Source: Desulfobacterales bacterium
Lineage (GTDB): Bacteria > Desulfobacterota > DSM-4660 > Desulfatiglandales > Desulfatiglandaceae
Assembly (NCBI GenBank): GCA_021107495.1
Contig: JAIOSR010000463.1
Location: 1 to 9,111, forward strand
Reading direction: 5' to 3'
Length of the DNA stretch: 9,111 nt
In this document: piece after piece, positions 1 to 6,412 of the stretch
How the letters are laid out: every line of letters starts with the position of its first letter
Position numbering within the stretch: the stretch's first letter is position 1
The notes under the pieces: model-generated
What the model saw: the letters and a program-made list of their open reading frames with translations, nothing else
Told to the model about the DNA's origin: nothing
Databases searched by the model: none
Position numbers and translations under genes: made by a program

Positions 1-153
1 GAAAACCTGAGAAGATGTTATTTTGAGCCTCTGATTGTTTTCAATGGAGACCCGGGAAGTATCTTTGCCAATCATTCCCTGAACCTCTCAGGCATGTTCA
101 ATGACGCCAGGCAAAAAGTGGAATCCCTGATCGTATCCCTTATGCAGGGCTAA
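1..153 (+). CDS. 3' end of an unrecognised protein (partial)
   Basis: This is an open frame entering from the left edge and ending at TAA 151-153, so the last 50 residues are visible. They contain a hydrophobic stretch followed by a glycine/aspartate turn (PLIVFNGDPGS), then NHSLNLSG and a C-terminal segment that could be helical (ARQKVESLIVSL). I do not recognise the family. It ends 24 bases before the hypA start with no terminator-like hairpin between them, so it is probably co-transcribed with the hyp genes and may be hydrogenase-related, but that rests on position only. Confidence 0.6.
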   Translation, partial: ENLRRCYFEPLIVFNGDPGSIFANHSLNLSGMFNDARQKVESLIVSLMQG

Positions 154-177
154 ACCTGTGAACCCCTACGGTTTTTT

Positions 178-519
178 ATGCACGAAATGTCCATAGCACA
201 AAGTCTGATCGATATTATCAAGGAAGAGATGACCAGACATGACGCGACCGTTCTAAGGTCAGTAAGGCTTAACATAGGCCAATTATCGGCCATTGTCCCA
301 CAATCCCTTTCTTTTTGCTTTGAGGTCATCACCTCGGGCACGGAACTGGAAGGGGCAAAACTTATTATGGAAGTCATCCCCTTGGAGGGTATGTGCCGGG
401 AATGCAAGCAGGCATTTGGAATAGAGGATTATGCCTTTGAGTGTCCTTATTGCGGCAGCCCGGATATCGAAACCACTGCAGGACAGGACCTGTCGATTGT
501 GGATATGGAAGTTGATTAA
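178..519 (+). CDS. hypA: HypA, hydrogenase nickel-insertion metallochaperone
   Basis: A 113-residue protein of normal HypA length. It starts with MHEMS: His2 with the free N-terminus is the family's nickel ligand, which fixes the start at 178. The structural zinc site is two CxxC motifs, Cys73/Cys76 (CREC) and Cys89/Cys92 (CPYC). In known systems HypA takes nickel to the large subunit of [NiFe] hydrogenase together with the GTPase HypB, in the cytoplasm after the Fe(CN)2CO group is installed. It is the first recognisable gene of the hypA-hypB-hypF-hypD run. No clear Shine-Dalgarno precedes the ATG (the upstream bases are T-rich), so translation may depend on coupling to the gene ending at 153. 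Its TAA overlaps an ATG (TAATG) that opens a 20-codon reading frame. Confidence 0.97.
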   Translation: MHEMSIAQSLIDIIKEEMTRHDATVLRSVRLNIGQLSAIVPQSLSFCFEVITSGTELEGAKLIMEVIPLEGMCRECKQAFGIEDYAFECPYCGSPDIETTAGQDLSIVDMEVD

Positions 520-581
520 TGGGTCAGATAAAGAGCAACAAACGGCCCAAATTCATCGAGAAGGGATCAATAAAAAAATAG
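519..581 (+). CDS. Possible 20-residue basic small protein between hypA and hypB
   Basis: The hypA stop and an ATG overlap as TAATG at 517-521. The frame then runs 20 codons to TAG 579-581, immediately before the hypB ribosome binding site. GGAAG at 507-511, inside the end of hypA, is 7 bases before the ATG, a workable Shine-Dalgarno. The peptide begins MGQIKSNKRP and ends EKGSIKK: six lysines and one arginine against one glutamate. I recognise no family. It may be a real small protein, or a translated spacer that keeps ribosomes coupled from hypA to hypB. Short ORFs arise by chance, so this is tentative. Confidence 0.22.
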   Translation: MGQIKSNKRPKFIEKGSIKK

Positions 582-585
582 GGAG
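581..585 (+). promoter_or_regulatory. Shine-Dalgarno of hypB
   Basis: GGGAG lies 8 bases before the ATG at 594. It is the clearest ribosome binding site of the hyp cluster and fixes the hypB start. Confidence 0.75.
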
Positions 586-593
586 CAGGTATT

Positions 594-1253
594 ATGAAAA
601 TATCAGTAGTCAAGAACATATTGGAAGCGAACGACCGAATCGCCCAGGAAAACAGGGCTATCTTTGACGAAAGCAACTTACTGGTTATTAATCTAATGAG
701 CTCGCCCGGCGCGGGAAAAACCAGCCTTCTTGAAAAAACCATCGATGCCCTAAAAAATGATTTCCAGATAGGTGTCATTGAGGGAGATATCCAGTCATCT
801 CAGGACGCGGAACGAATCGCCCGGAAAGAGATTCCCGTGGTTCAGATCAATACCGGAGGCGCATGTCACCTTGATGGCAATATGATCAGGGACACTTTTA
901 AAGAGTTTGTGTTTGATGACCTTGATTTGCTCGTTGTGGAAAACGTGGGCAATCTGGTCTGTCCTGCGGAATTCAAGGTTGGAGAGGATTTCAAGGCCAT
1001 GATTCTCAGTGTTCCCGAAGGTGAGGACAAACCGGCAAAATATCCCCTGATGTTTCATGAATCAAAGGTGTTGTTGATCAATAAAATCGATCTTGCACCC
1101 TACTTGGACTGCAGTGTCGAGGACATGAAAAAGGAAGCACTGAAGGTAAACCCCCATCTCACTATATTTGAGGTTTCCTGTAAAACAGGGGAAGGCCTCG
1201 ATTCCTGGTACGCCTGGCTCAAAGACGCGGTAAATAACAGGAAATCGGCTTGA
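594..1253 (+). CDS. hypB: HypB, hydrogenase nickel-incorporation GTPase
   Basis: A 219-residue SIMIBI-class GTPase. Visible motifs are the P-loop SPGAGKTS at 37-44, EGD at 63-65, the base-recognition motif NKID at 163-166 and SCKTGEG at 195-201. The G-domain metal site is present: Cys91-His92 in the GGACHL segment and Cys123 in ENVGNLVCP, the residues that bind Zn/Ni at the dimer interface in the family. The protein lacks both the N-terminal high-affinity CCxxC-type nickel motif and the histidine-rich stretch found in some HypB proteins, so it is the minimal type that depends on HypA for nickel transfer. It is followed after 7 bases by hypF, consistent with one operon. Confidence 0.97.
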   Translation: MKISVVKNILEANDRIAQENRAIFDESNLLVINLMSSPGAGKTSLLEKTIDALKNDFQIGVIEGDIQSSQDAERIARKEIPVVQINTGGACHLDGNMIRDTFKEFVFDDLDLLVVENVGNLVCPAEFKVGEDFKAMILSVPEGEDKPAKYPLMFHESKVLLINKIDLAPYLDCSVEDMKKEALKVNPHLTIFEVSCKTGEGLDSWYAWLKDAVNNRKSA

Positions 1254-1260
1254 CAGGAAC

Positions 1261-1524
1261 ATGAACAAGCGTGCCAAAGGTGCCATTAAAGGCATTGTCC
1301 AGGGGGTAGGGTTTCGGCCTTTTATCTATCAGCTTGCCCACAGTCACAATCTGTCGGGCTACGTAACCAACACATCCCAGGGCGTGGATATTGAGTCCAA
1401 GGTCCCGAAGAAGACATACAAGGCTTTCTTGACGCGGTCGTTCAGGAAAGCCCTCCCCTTGCCCGGATCTCTTCGCTTGAATGGGCGCAAATTCCCCTTA
1501 AAAATGAAAATTTCTTTAAAATAA
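1261..1524 (+). CDS. HypF N-terminal fragment (acylphosphatase part) as read without correction
   Basis: The first ORF of the broken hypF. Residues 1-45 are true HypF sequence, including KGIVQGVGFRPFIYQLAH and GYVTNTSQGVDIE. Beyond that the frame is wrong: about 42 residues are lysine/arginine/leucine-rich and unlike HypF, ending at TAA 1522-1524. If the deletion is real, this product lacks most of the acylphosphatase domain and is unlikely to function. Confidence 0.6.
   Translation: MNKRAKGAIKGIVQGVGFRPFIYQLAHSHNLSGYVTNTSQGVDIESKVPKKTYKAFLTRSFRKALPLPGSLRLNGRKFPLKMKISLK
1393..1401 (+). other. Frameshift site in hypF
   Basis: The upstream frame is good through GAG at 1393-1395 (GVDIE). The downstream frame is closed at TGA 1392-1394 and good from CAA at 1398 (QGPEEDIQGFLDAV). 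The switch must therefore occur at 1395-1397. One lost base, most simply a G (GAG-GTC becoming GAG-TC), restores GVDIE-V-QGPEED. There is no X-XXY-YYZ slippery heptamer or adjacent stem, so programmed frameshifting is unlikely. Confidence 0.85.
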
Positions 1525-1712
1525 AGGCGAGCCAGGGCCAGCAGGAACGATCCGCTCTCATTGCACCCGATGTCTGCATCTGCCCGGACTGTCTTTCCGA
1601 ACTCAGGAACCCTGAGGACCGGCGATTCGGATATCCCTTTATCAATTGTACCAATTGCGGCCCGCGCTATTCCATAATTAAGGATATCCCTTACGACCGC
1701 CCGGCCACTACC

Positions 1713-3566
1713 ATGGGCAAATTCAAGATGTGTCAGGCCTGCAACAGGGAATACAAGGACCCCGATAACCGCCGTTTTCATGCACAGCCCAATGCCTGCC
1801 GGGAATGCGGGCCGGGAGTCTCCCTTTTCGATTGCAAAGAAATAGAAATTGAAGGTTCTGACCCCGTTAAAAAGACCATCTCCCTCTTAAAAAAGGGTTA
1901 TGTTTTAGCCATCAAGGGTCTTGGCGGATTTCATTTGGCCGTGGATGCAGCCAATCACAGGGCCGTGGTCAGGCTCAGGCGAAGAAAACACCGCGAAGAA
2001 AAGCCCCTGGCCCTGATGGTCAAGGATCTTAATACGGCTCGTGAGATTGCTCACATAGATGAGACCGAGGCAGAGGTACTGAACTCCCACCACCGTCCTA
2101 TTGTCATCCTTAAGAAACGCCGATTTCATGGTCTCTCTCCACAGATTGCCCCAAAAAACGGATACTTCGGGATCATGCTCCCTTATACCCCGCTCCACTA
2201 TCTTCTAATGGAAGGGCCTTTTAAGGCCCTGGTCATGACCAGCGGCAATATGACGGAGGAACCCATAAACATAGACAATAACGCGGCCTTCAAACATCTG
2301 GGGGACATTGCCGATTATTTCCTGATTCATAACAGGGATATCTATCTCAGGAGTGATGATTCCATTGTCAGGGTAGCCGGCTCCGTACCGAGACAGATCA
2401 GGCGGTCCCGGGGTTATGTGCCGGTACCTATCTTCCTCTCTCAGAATATGAAAGACCTTACTCCGGTCCTGGCCGTTGGGGCCGAATTGAAAAATACCAT
2501 CTGCCTCACCAAAGAAAACCGCGCCTTTATGAGCCAGCATATCGGTGACATGGAGAACCTTGAAACCCTTGATTTTTTTCACCTGACCATTTCCCATCTA
2601 AAAAGGATACTGGAAATCCGACCCAAAGTCCTGGCCCACGACCTGCACCCGGACTACCTGAGTTCCGAATTTGCCCGAAAGCAGGACGAATTGCCCACAA
2701 TTGCCGTACAACATCACCACGCCCATATTGTAAGTTGCCTTGCGGAACACCGGCTCACTGGACCGGTCATCGGGGTGGCCATGGACGGCACCGGTCTGGG
2801 CACAGATAACCGGATATGGGGAGGCGAAATACTTTTGGCCGACCGCGTGTCTTTCAAACGCGCAGCCCACCTTGATTACGTGGCCCTTCCCGGGGGGGAT
2901 GCCGCGGCAAAATTTCCCTGGCGTATGGCCATGGCCTATCTTGACAAAACTTACGGTGACGGGCTGTTCGATCTTCCGATTCCATTTGTCCGGGACCTGG
3001 ATAAAGATGAGGCCAGGGTTGTTCTTGGCATGGCCAGAAAAGGGATCAATTCACCCCTCACCTCAAGCTGCGGAAGATTCTTTGATGCGGTTTCCGCCCT
3101 CTTAGGCCTGAGGCACAAAATAGGGTATGAAGGCCAGGCCGCTATTGAGCTTGATATGTGCCAGAACCCTCACGAAGAAGGCATGTATTCCTGGCAACTG
3201 CAAAAAGAAGATGATAATTGGGTCATGTTGACATCGGAAATTGTTAAAGGCGTAGTGGAGGATATAACGAAAGGGGTCGGGAAGGGAATAATCAGCCGGC
3301 GTTTTCATAACACCTTGATCCATATGGTAACGGAGTTATGCGTCAGGATTAGGGATAAAATGGGTATAGACAAGGTCGCCCTGAGCGGTGGATCTTTTCA
3401 AAATGTGAGTCTCCTAACAGGTCTCAGCCATGCCCTTGAGCACAAGGAATTTTCGGTTTACAGTCACGCCCTGGTGCCCACCAATGACGGGGGTCTGGCC
3501 CTCGGGCAGGCGGTTTGTGCGGGGCTCCGATATGCGGGAGTGAAAGGGGAATATGAAATACATTGA
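1713..3566 (+). CDS. HypF C-terminal ORF (second zinc finger, YrdC-like and Kae1-like domains)
   Basis: If the frameshift is real, the remaining frame has no ATG, GTG or TTG between the stop at 1392-1394 and the ATG at 1713, so a separate product could only begin here (617 residues). It would keep the second zinc finger, the YrdC-like domain and the Kae1-like domain with HHHAH. It would lose the acylphosphatase domain that hydrolyses carbamoyl phosphate, and the first zinc finger. No convincing Shine-Dalgarno precedes this ATG, so I regard it as an internal methionine, not a true start. Confidence 0.6.
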   Translation: MGKFKMCQACNREYKDPDNRRFHAQPNACRECGPGVSLFDCKEIEIEGSDPVKKTISLLKKGYVLAIKGLGGFHLAVDAANHRAVVRLRRRKHREEKPLALMVKDLNTAREIAHIDETEAEVLNSHHRPIVILKKRRFHGLSPQIAPKNGYFGIMLPYTPLHYLLMEGPFKALVMTSGNMTEEPINIDNNAAFKHLGDIADYFLIHNRDIYLRSDDSIVRVAGSVPRQIRRSRGYVPVPIFLSQNMKDLTPVLAVGAELKNTICLTKENRAFMSQHIGDMENLETLDFFHLTISHLKRILEIRPKVLAHDLHPDYLSSEFARKQDELPTIAVQHHHAHIVSCLAEHRLTGPVIGVAMDGTGLGTDNRIWGGEILLADRVSFKRAAHLDYVALPGGDAAAKFPWRMAMAYLDKTYGDGLFDLPIPFVRDLDKDEARVVLGMARKGINSPLTSSCGRFFDAVSALLGLRHKIGYEGQAAIELDMCQNPHEEGMYSWQLQKEDDNWVMLTSEIVKGVVEDITKGVGKGIISRRFHNTLIHMVTELCVRIRDKMGIDKVALSGGSFQNVSLLTGLSHALEHKEFSVYSHALVPTNDGGLALGQAVCAGLRYAGVKGEYEIH

Positions 3567-4635
3567 CGAATACAGGGACAGGGCCGTTGCCCAAGTTCTG
3601 TCGCACAAAATCAGGGATATCTCAAAAAGGCCTGTTCGGCTCATGGAAATCTGCGGTACCCATACCATGGCGATTTTCAAACACGGAATCCGCAGTCTGC
3701 TGCCTGATAACATTGAATTGGTTTCAGGGCCGGGCTGTCCTGTCTGCGTAACGGCCATGGAGGAAATAGACCGGTCAGTGAAATTGGCTAAAACGCCGGG
3801 TGTAATTGTCACGACCTTTGGCGATATGCTTCGGGTCCCGGGAACAGACTCCTCCCTCGATGCCGAGAAGGCCAAAGGAGCGGATGTCCGAATGGTCTAC
3901 TCCACCTTTGACGCACTCAAAATCGCCGCTGAGAATCCTGACCGGGAAACTGTTTTCTTAGGGATCGGGTTTGAGACTACGGCTCCAACCATTGCGGCTG
4001 CTATAAAGACCGCTTATCAAAATCACCAGCTCAATTTCTCGGTCCTGTCCGCGCACAAGCTTCTTCCCCCGGCCATGGACGCCCTGCTCTCCGGTGGTGA
4101 CCTTGGCATTGACGGTTTTATTTGTCCCGGCCACGTGACCACCATCATCGGTACTTCATCCTACGAAAATGTCGTAACCCGGTACCATATTCCATGTGTC
4201 GTGGTTGGATTTGAACCAATTGATATTCTACAGGGAATTCTTATGCTGGCAGAACAGATAGAGAACCGAAGGGCCGAGGTAGAGATCCAGTATAAAAGGG
4301 GGGTTACGGCAAAGGGAAATCTCGGCGCTCTGCGGATTATGGATGATGTTTTTGAACCCTGTGATTCTCCCTGGCGCGGCCTTGGAATAATCCCGGGAAG
4401 CGGCCTGACCATCAGGCAAAAGTATGCGGCCCACGACGCCAGGGCCCGTTTTGACCTTGAGGTCCCGCCTGCAAAAGAGCCTTCGGGGTGCCTTTGTGCG
4501 GACATTCTCAGGGGAACCGCAAGACCTGTGGACTGCAAGCTTTTCCGCAAGGTCTGCTCTCCCCGCAATCCCATCGGACCCTGTATGGTCTCCAGTGAAG
4601 GTACATGCGCGGCCTATTTTAAGTATTCTGACTGA
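3553..4635 (+). CDS. hypD: HypD, hydrogenase maturation Fe-S scaffold protein
   Basis: A 360-residue protein of normal HypD length. Conserved motifs in order: EICGTHTM (Cys34), GPGCPVC (Cys62, Cys65), FGDMLRVPG, GFETTAP, FICPGHV, then the C-terminal Fe-S region with Cys313, 315, 328, 335, 344 and 352 ending in GPCMVSSEGTCAAYFKY. In known systems HypD with HypC holds the iron while the CN and CO ligands are attached, its [4Fe-4S] cluster and thiols supplying electrons. The start overlaps the hypF end by 14 bases, with AAGGGGA just before the ATG and GGGAG at 3536-3540 as the alternative Shine-Dalgarno. hypC usually sits just before hypD but is absent here, and no hypE follows. Confidence 0.97.
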   Translation: MKYIDEYRDRAVAQVLSHKIRDISKRPVRLMEICGTHTMAIFKHGIRSLLPDNIELVSGPGCPVCVTAMEEIDRSVKLAKTPGVIVTTFGDMLRVPGTDSSLDAEKAKGADVRMVYSTFDALKIAAENPDRETVFLGIGFETTAPTIAAAIKTAYQNHQLNFSVLSAHKLLPPAMDALLSGGDLGIDGFICPGHVTTIIGTSSYENVVTRYHIPCVVVGFEPIDILQGILMLAEQIENRRAEVEIQYKRGVTAKGNLGALRIMDDVFEPCDSPWRGLGIIPGSGLTIRQKYAAHDARARFDLEVPPAKEPSGCLCADILRGTARPVDCKLFRKVCSPRNPIGPCMVSSEGTCAAYFKYSD

Positions 4636-4683
4636 TTGTATTGAAAACTTTTTTTTTGCGTATTTTGCGCCTTTTTGCGGCTA

Positions 4684-4696
4684 TATCATGTTTGAT
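4684..4696 (+). repeat. 13-bp direct repeat, left copy (possible target duplication)
   Basis: TATCATGTTTGAT is identical to 4852-4864. It includes an ATG (4688-4690) in the same reading frame as the kinase start. Flanking bases differ on both sides. Confidence 0.85.
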
Positions 4697-4851
4697 GGGC
4701 TCGTAAAAAGTCCATCAATAGGCCCCGCCATAGGCGGGAGTAAGCCCCGGCCTGGGGTGGGGGTGGAACCATTTGAATTAACTTCAAATGGCGGGGGAAG
4801 GGTAGCCCTCCTCCGCCGAGTAAAAAGGCGCGAAGCGACTTTTTACGAGGT
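4697..4851. mobile_element. MITE-like palindromic repeat element
   Basis: A non-coding block of about 155 bp framed by a perfect 13-bp inverted repeat, CTCGTAAAAAGTC at 4700-4712 and GACTTTTTACGAG at 4837-4849, and by perfect 13-bp direct repeats outside it. Internally it is built from hairpins: CCCGCC/GGCGGG (4724-4729, 4733-4738), CCCC/GGGG (4745-4748, 4754-4757), CCATTTGAA/TTCAAATGG with a 5-base loop (4769-4777, 4783-4791), and a further GTAAAAA at 4820-4826 that could pair with the right end. It encodes no transposase, so mobility would depend on one supplied elsewhere. It is G-rich and unlike its T-rich left flank. TCGTAAAAAGTC-ended repeats resemble dispersed elements I recall from deltaproteobacterial genomes, which is memory and not a search. 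Confidence 0.65.
4847..4850 (+). promoter_or_regulatory. Shine-Dalgarno of the kinase gene, inside the repeat element end
   Basis: GAGG lies 5 bases before the ATG at 4856. GAG completes the right terminal inverted repeat. The upstream duplicate ATG (4688) has only GCGGC-type sequence before it, so this site favours 4856 as the start. Confidence 0.5.
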
Positions 4852-4864
4852 TATCATGTTTGAT
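4852..4864 (+). repeat. 13-bp direct repeat, right copy, containing the kinase start codon
   Basis: The second TATCATGTTTGAT, 168 bp (56 codons exactly) after the first. Its ATG at 4856-4858 is the preferred start of the kinase gene. Confidence 0.85.
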
Positions 4865-5530
4865 TCTTTAAAACTCTCAGAACTTCCAAAAATAGAGTGC
4901 GGAATCCTGCGAAAGCCTTCCAGCACAAGGCCCACGATCCGGGTCGTTGAGGAAAAGGGTGTGCGGGCCGTTGTAAAGGACTTCAGTACGAGCAAATTTC
5001 TGTTTCGAAATTCTGTGGGACGCTTTTTAGTATGGAGAGAGAGCAAGGCATACGGAAAAATGAATAATCTCAAAGGGGTGCCGAGACTGTATCGTGTCAT
5101 TGACGGCCTTGCTTTGGTAATAGAAGAAATACCGGGCAGGAATTTGGAAGAGCTTGAAGATAAGATGGAGATCCCTCAGGCGTTTTTTGATGCCTTGAAA
5201 GACCTGGTGGCAGGATTCCACAAAAGGGGGCTGGCCCATTGTGATTTAAAGCGTGCCCCCAATACGCTTTTCGGCCATGATGGGCTCCCTTACATTATTG
5301 ACTGGGGCGCCTCCGTTTCCGAGAAGGAGTTCAGGCCATTTCCACTGAACCTGATTTACAGGAAATTCCTTCGGGACGACTATATGGCAATCATCAAAAT
5401 GAAGTTGCGTCACACTCCCGGAGCAGTAGCCCAAAAAGAAAGAGATTTTTACAGATATCGCAGCGGCCCGGAAAAAATGCTGAGAGGCATCAGGGACAGG
5501 CTTCGCCGCATATTGCAGAAAATAGCATAA
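4856..5530 (+). CDS. Small Kdo/WaaP-like (RIO-type) kinase
   Basis: A 224-residue protein kinase-fold protein. Visible motifs are AVVKDF with the likely ATP-binding Lys41, Glu62 as candidate helix-C partner, a hinge-like LVIEEIPG at 88-94, the catalytic loop HCDLKRAPN at 128-136 (Asp130, Asn136) and IIDWG at 147-151 in place of DFG (Asp149). The HxDLK-PN loop and DWG match the lipopolysaccharide-kinase/RIO branch, which phosphorylates sugars of the LPS core or small molecules. The substrate is unknown, because no LPS genes are nearby. The C-terminus is strongly basic (RDRLRRILQK), as in membrane-peripheral members. The frame is open upstream to a second in-frame ATG at 4688, adding 56 repeat-derived residues; I prefer 4856 for its Shine-Dalgarno. 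It is separated from hypD by the repeat element and converges on the Fur-FeoA gene. Confidence 0.8.
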   Translation: MFDSLKLSELPKIECGILRKPSSTRPTIRVVEEKGVRAVVKDFSTSKFLFRNSVGRFLVWRESKAYGKMNNLKGVPRLYRVIDGLALVIEEIPGRNLEELEDKMEIPQAFFDALKDLVAGFHKRGLAHCDLKRAPNTLFGHDGLPYIIDWGASVSEKEFRPFPLNLIYRKFLRDDYMAIIKMKLRHTPGAVAQKERDFYRYRSGPEKMLRGIRDRLRRILQKIA

Positions 5531-5564
5531 AACTCTGCATGTTAGATAAGATGTAAGTAACGGC

Positions 5565-6278
5565 TCAACTGTCTTTTGCCTTGCACGCCGAAGCATTCTC
5601 GTCATCTTCCAATGAGACCATGATCTTTTGAGCAATTCCCCTTCCGATTGCCAGTCTCGTGCAATCATGGCCCAATATGAGCCTTCCCATGCCGTTATTA
5701 TTGACAATCTCAATATGATCCCCGGTACGCAAACCCATGTCCGCCAGCCTGGACCGGGCGCTCCTCCCCCCGGCCATCTCTTTTACGACTACTCTTTCCC
5801 CTGGTTTGGCCATGGCTAAGGGCATCAGGGGTTTCCTCTGGGCGAGGCATTGGGAACAAAGACCATAAATCTCCATCCTGTGCTGGAGCATGTGAAACCC
5901 CTGCTGGGCCGCGATCTTTAATTGCAGCCGCTCAATGTCCTCGTTTGCGAATTCCTCGATTTTGCCGCATTTGGTACAGATAAGGTGATCATGATGCCTG
6001 CCCAGATGGTGGTGCTCATAGCGTACGGGCTGTCCTTCGAATTGTTTCTTCTGGGCAAACCCGAGATCCACCATACGCTTCATACACTGCCTGACAAATT
6101 CAGGATCATAATCATACCCCTTTTCTCTCAAAAGACTGTACATCCGTTCAAGGGTGATATGTTCTTCCGTACCCATAAAAACATCAATGATATTGAGCCT
6201 GTCTTGAAGCCGGTCGTTCCCGTCTGCCTCTATTAAGGACTTAAAATTCAGTTTTTCAAAATAGTTATTATTTTCCAT
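5565..6278 (-). CDS. Fur-family metalloregulator fused to a FeoA domain
   Basis: A 237-residue fusion. Residues 1-145 are a Fur-family repressor: a winged-helix region (about 22-88), then the metal/dimerisation domain with HHLGRHHDHL at 90-99, CTKC (Cys101/104) and CSQC (Cys141/144) for structural zinc. Residues 151-224 are a FeoA/SH3-like domain: LAMAKPGERVVV, RLADMGLRTGDHIEIV, LILGHDCTRLAIGRGIA. Fur proteins repress iron, zinc or peroxide genes, and FeoA normally assists the FeoB ferrous transporter. The fused architecture recalls DtxR/IdeR repressors, which also carry a C-terminal SH3-like domain. The likely role is an iron-responsive regulator; which metal is not decidable. The start at ATG 6278 is chosen because an upstream TTG at 6323 adds 15 residues without a Shine-Dalgarno. 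No feoB is in the window. It stops 34 bp from the converging kinase. Confidence 0.92.
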   Translation of the reverse strand: MENNNYFEKLNFKSLIEADGNDRLQDRLNIIDVFMGTEEHITLERMYSLLREKGYDYDPEFVRQCMKRMVDLGFAQKKQFEGQPVRYEHHHLGRHHDHLICTKCGKIEEFANEDIERLQLKIAAQQGFHMLQHRMEIYGLCSQCLAQRKPLMPLAMAKPGERVVVKEMAGGRSARSRLADMGLRTGDHIEIVNNNGMGRLILGHDCTRLAIGRGIAQKIMVSLEDDENASACKAKDS

Positions 6279-6412
6279 GATCCATTCTCGATATTTTCTT
6301 GCCAAAATACTCGTAATTAACAAATATTTCTTATTACGTTATCAAATAGGGCATTTTCGCTATTGGAAAATACTCGAGGCTCCTTTATAAATTAGGCATA
6401 CCAAAATAATAT

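Larger units (their letters stand above)
1261..3566 (+). pseudogene. hypF: hypF, carbamoyltransferase HypF, interrupted by a one-base deletion
   Basis: HypF uses carbamoyl phosphate and ATP to load a carbamoyl group onto HypE, the first step of cyanide-ligand synthesis for [NiFe] hydrogenase. Reading begins in one frame (acylphosphatase motif VQGVGFRPF) and continues in another from about 1395. Restoring one base gives about 768 residues, normal for HypF. Restored numbering: two zinc fingers with exact CxxC-x18-CxxC spacing (Cys108/111/130/133 and Cys158/161/180/183), a YrdC-like domain (from about 210; SGNMTEEP at 328), and a Kae1/TobZ-like domain with HHHAH at 485-489, DGTGLGTD at 509 and NDGG around 743. 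No second lesion is seen. The start is preceded by AGGA only two bases from the ATG, and the end overlaps hypD by 14 bases. It is either a recent frameshift or a sequencing/assembly error. Confidence 0.9.

Noticed and set aside
1393..1401. Programmed -1 frameshift in hypF
   Set aside because: No X-XXY-YYZ slippery heptamer, no upstream Shine-Dalgarno-like stimulator and no adjacent strong stem. HypF is not known to be made this way.
1359..1781. 140-codon open frame on the - strand opposite the hypF break
   Set aside because: It mirrors the codon structure of hypF, matches no recognised family and lacks a ribosome binding site. The + strand HypF homology explains the interval.
3414..3875. 153-codon open frame on the - strand across the hypF-hypD junction
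   Set aside because: It is antisense to two strongly conserved genes and has serine/proline-rich shadow composition.
4650..4680. Three T-run/GCG units and an 8+ T-run after hypD as a terminator
   Set aside because: There is a T-rich stretch but no stem precedes it, so it cannot be called an intrinsic terminator. The TTTTGCG repetition is too short and irregular to call a repeat.
6304..6376. Direct repeat AAAATACTCG (6304-6313, 6367-6376) and CGTAAT/ATTACG inverted repeat in the Fur-FeoA leader
   Set aside because: Ten- and six-base matches in AT-rich sequence are within chance expectation and do not align with a known Fur box.
6380..6386. AAAGGAG on the - strand, a strong Shine-Dalgarno match in the Fur-FeoA leader
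   Set aside because: No ATG, GTG or TTG falls 4-14 bases downstream of it, so it starts no gene.
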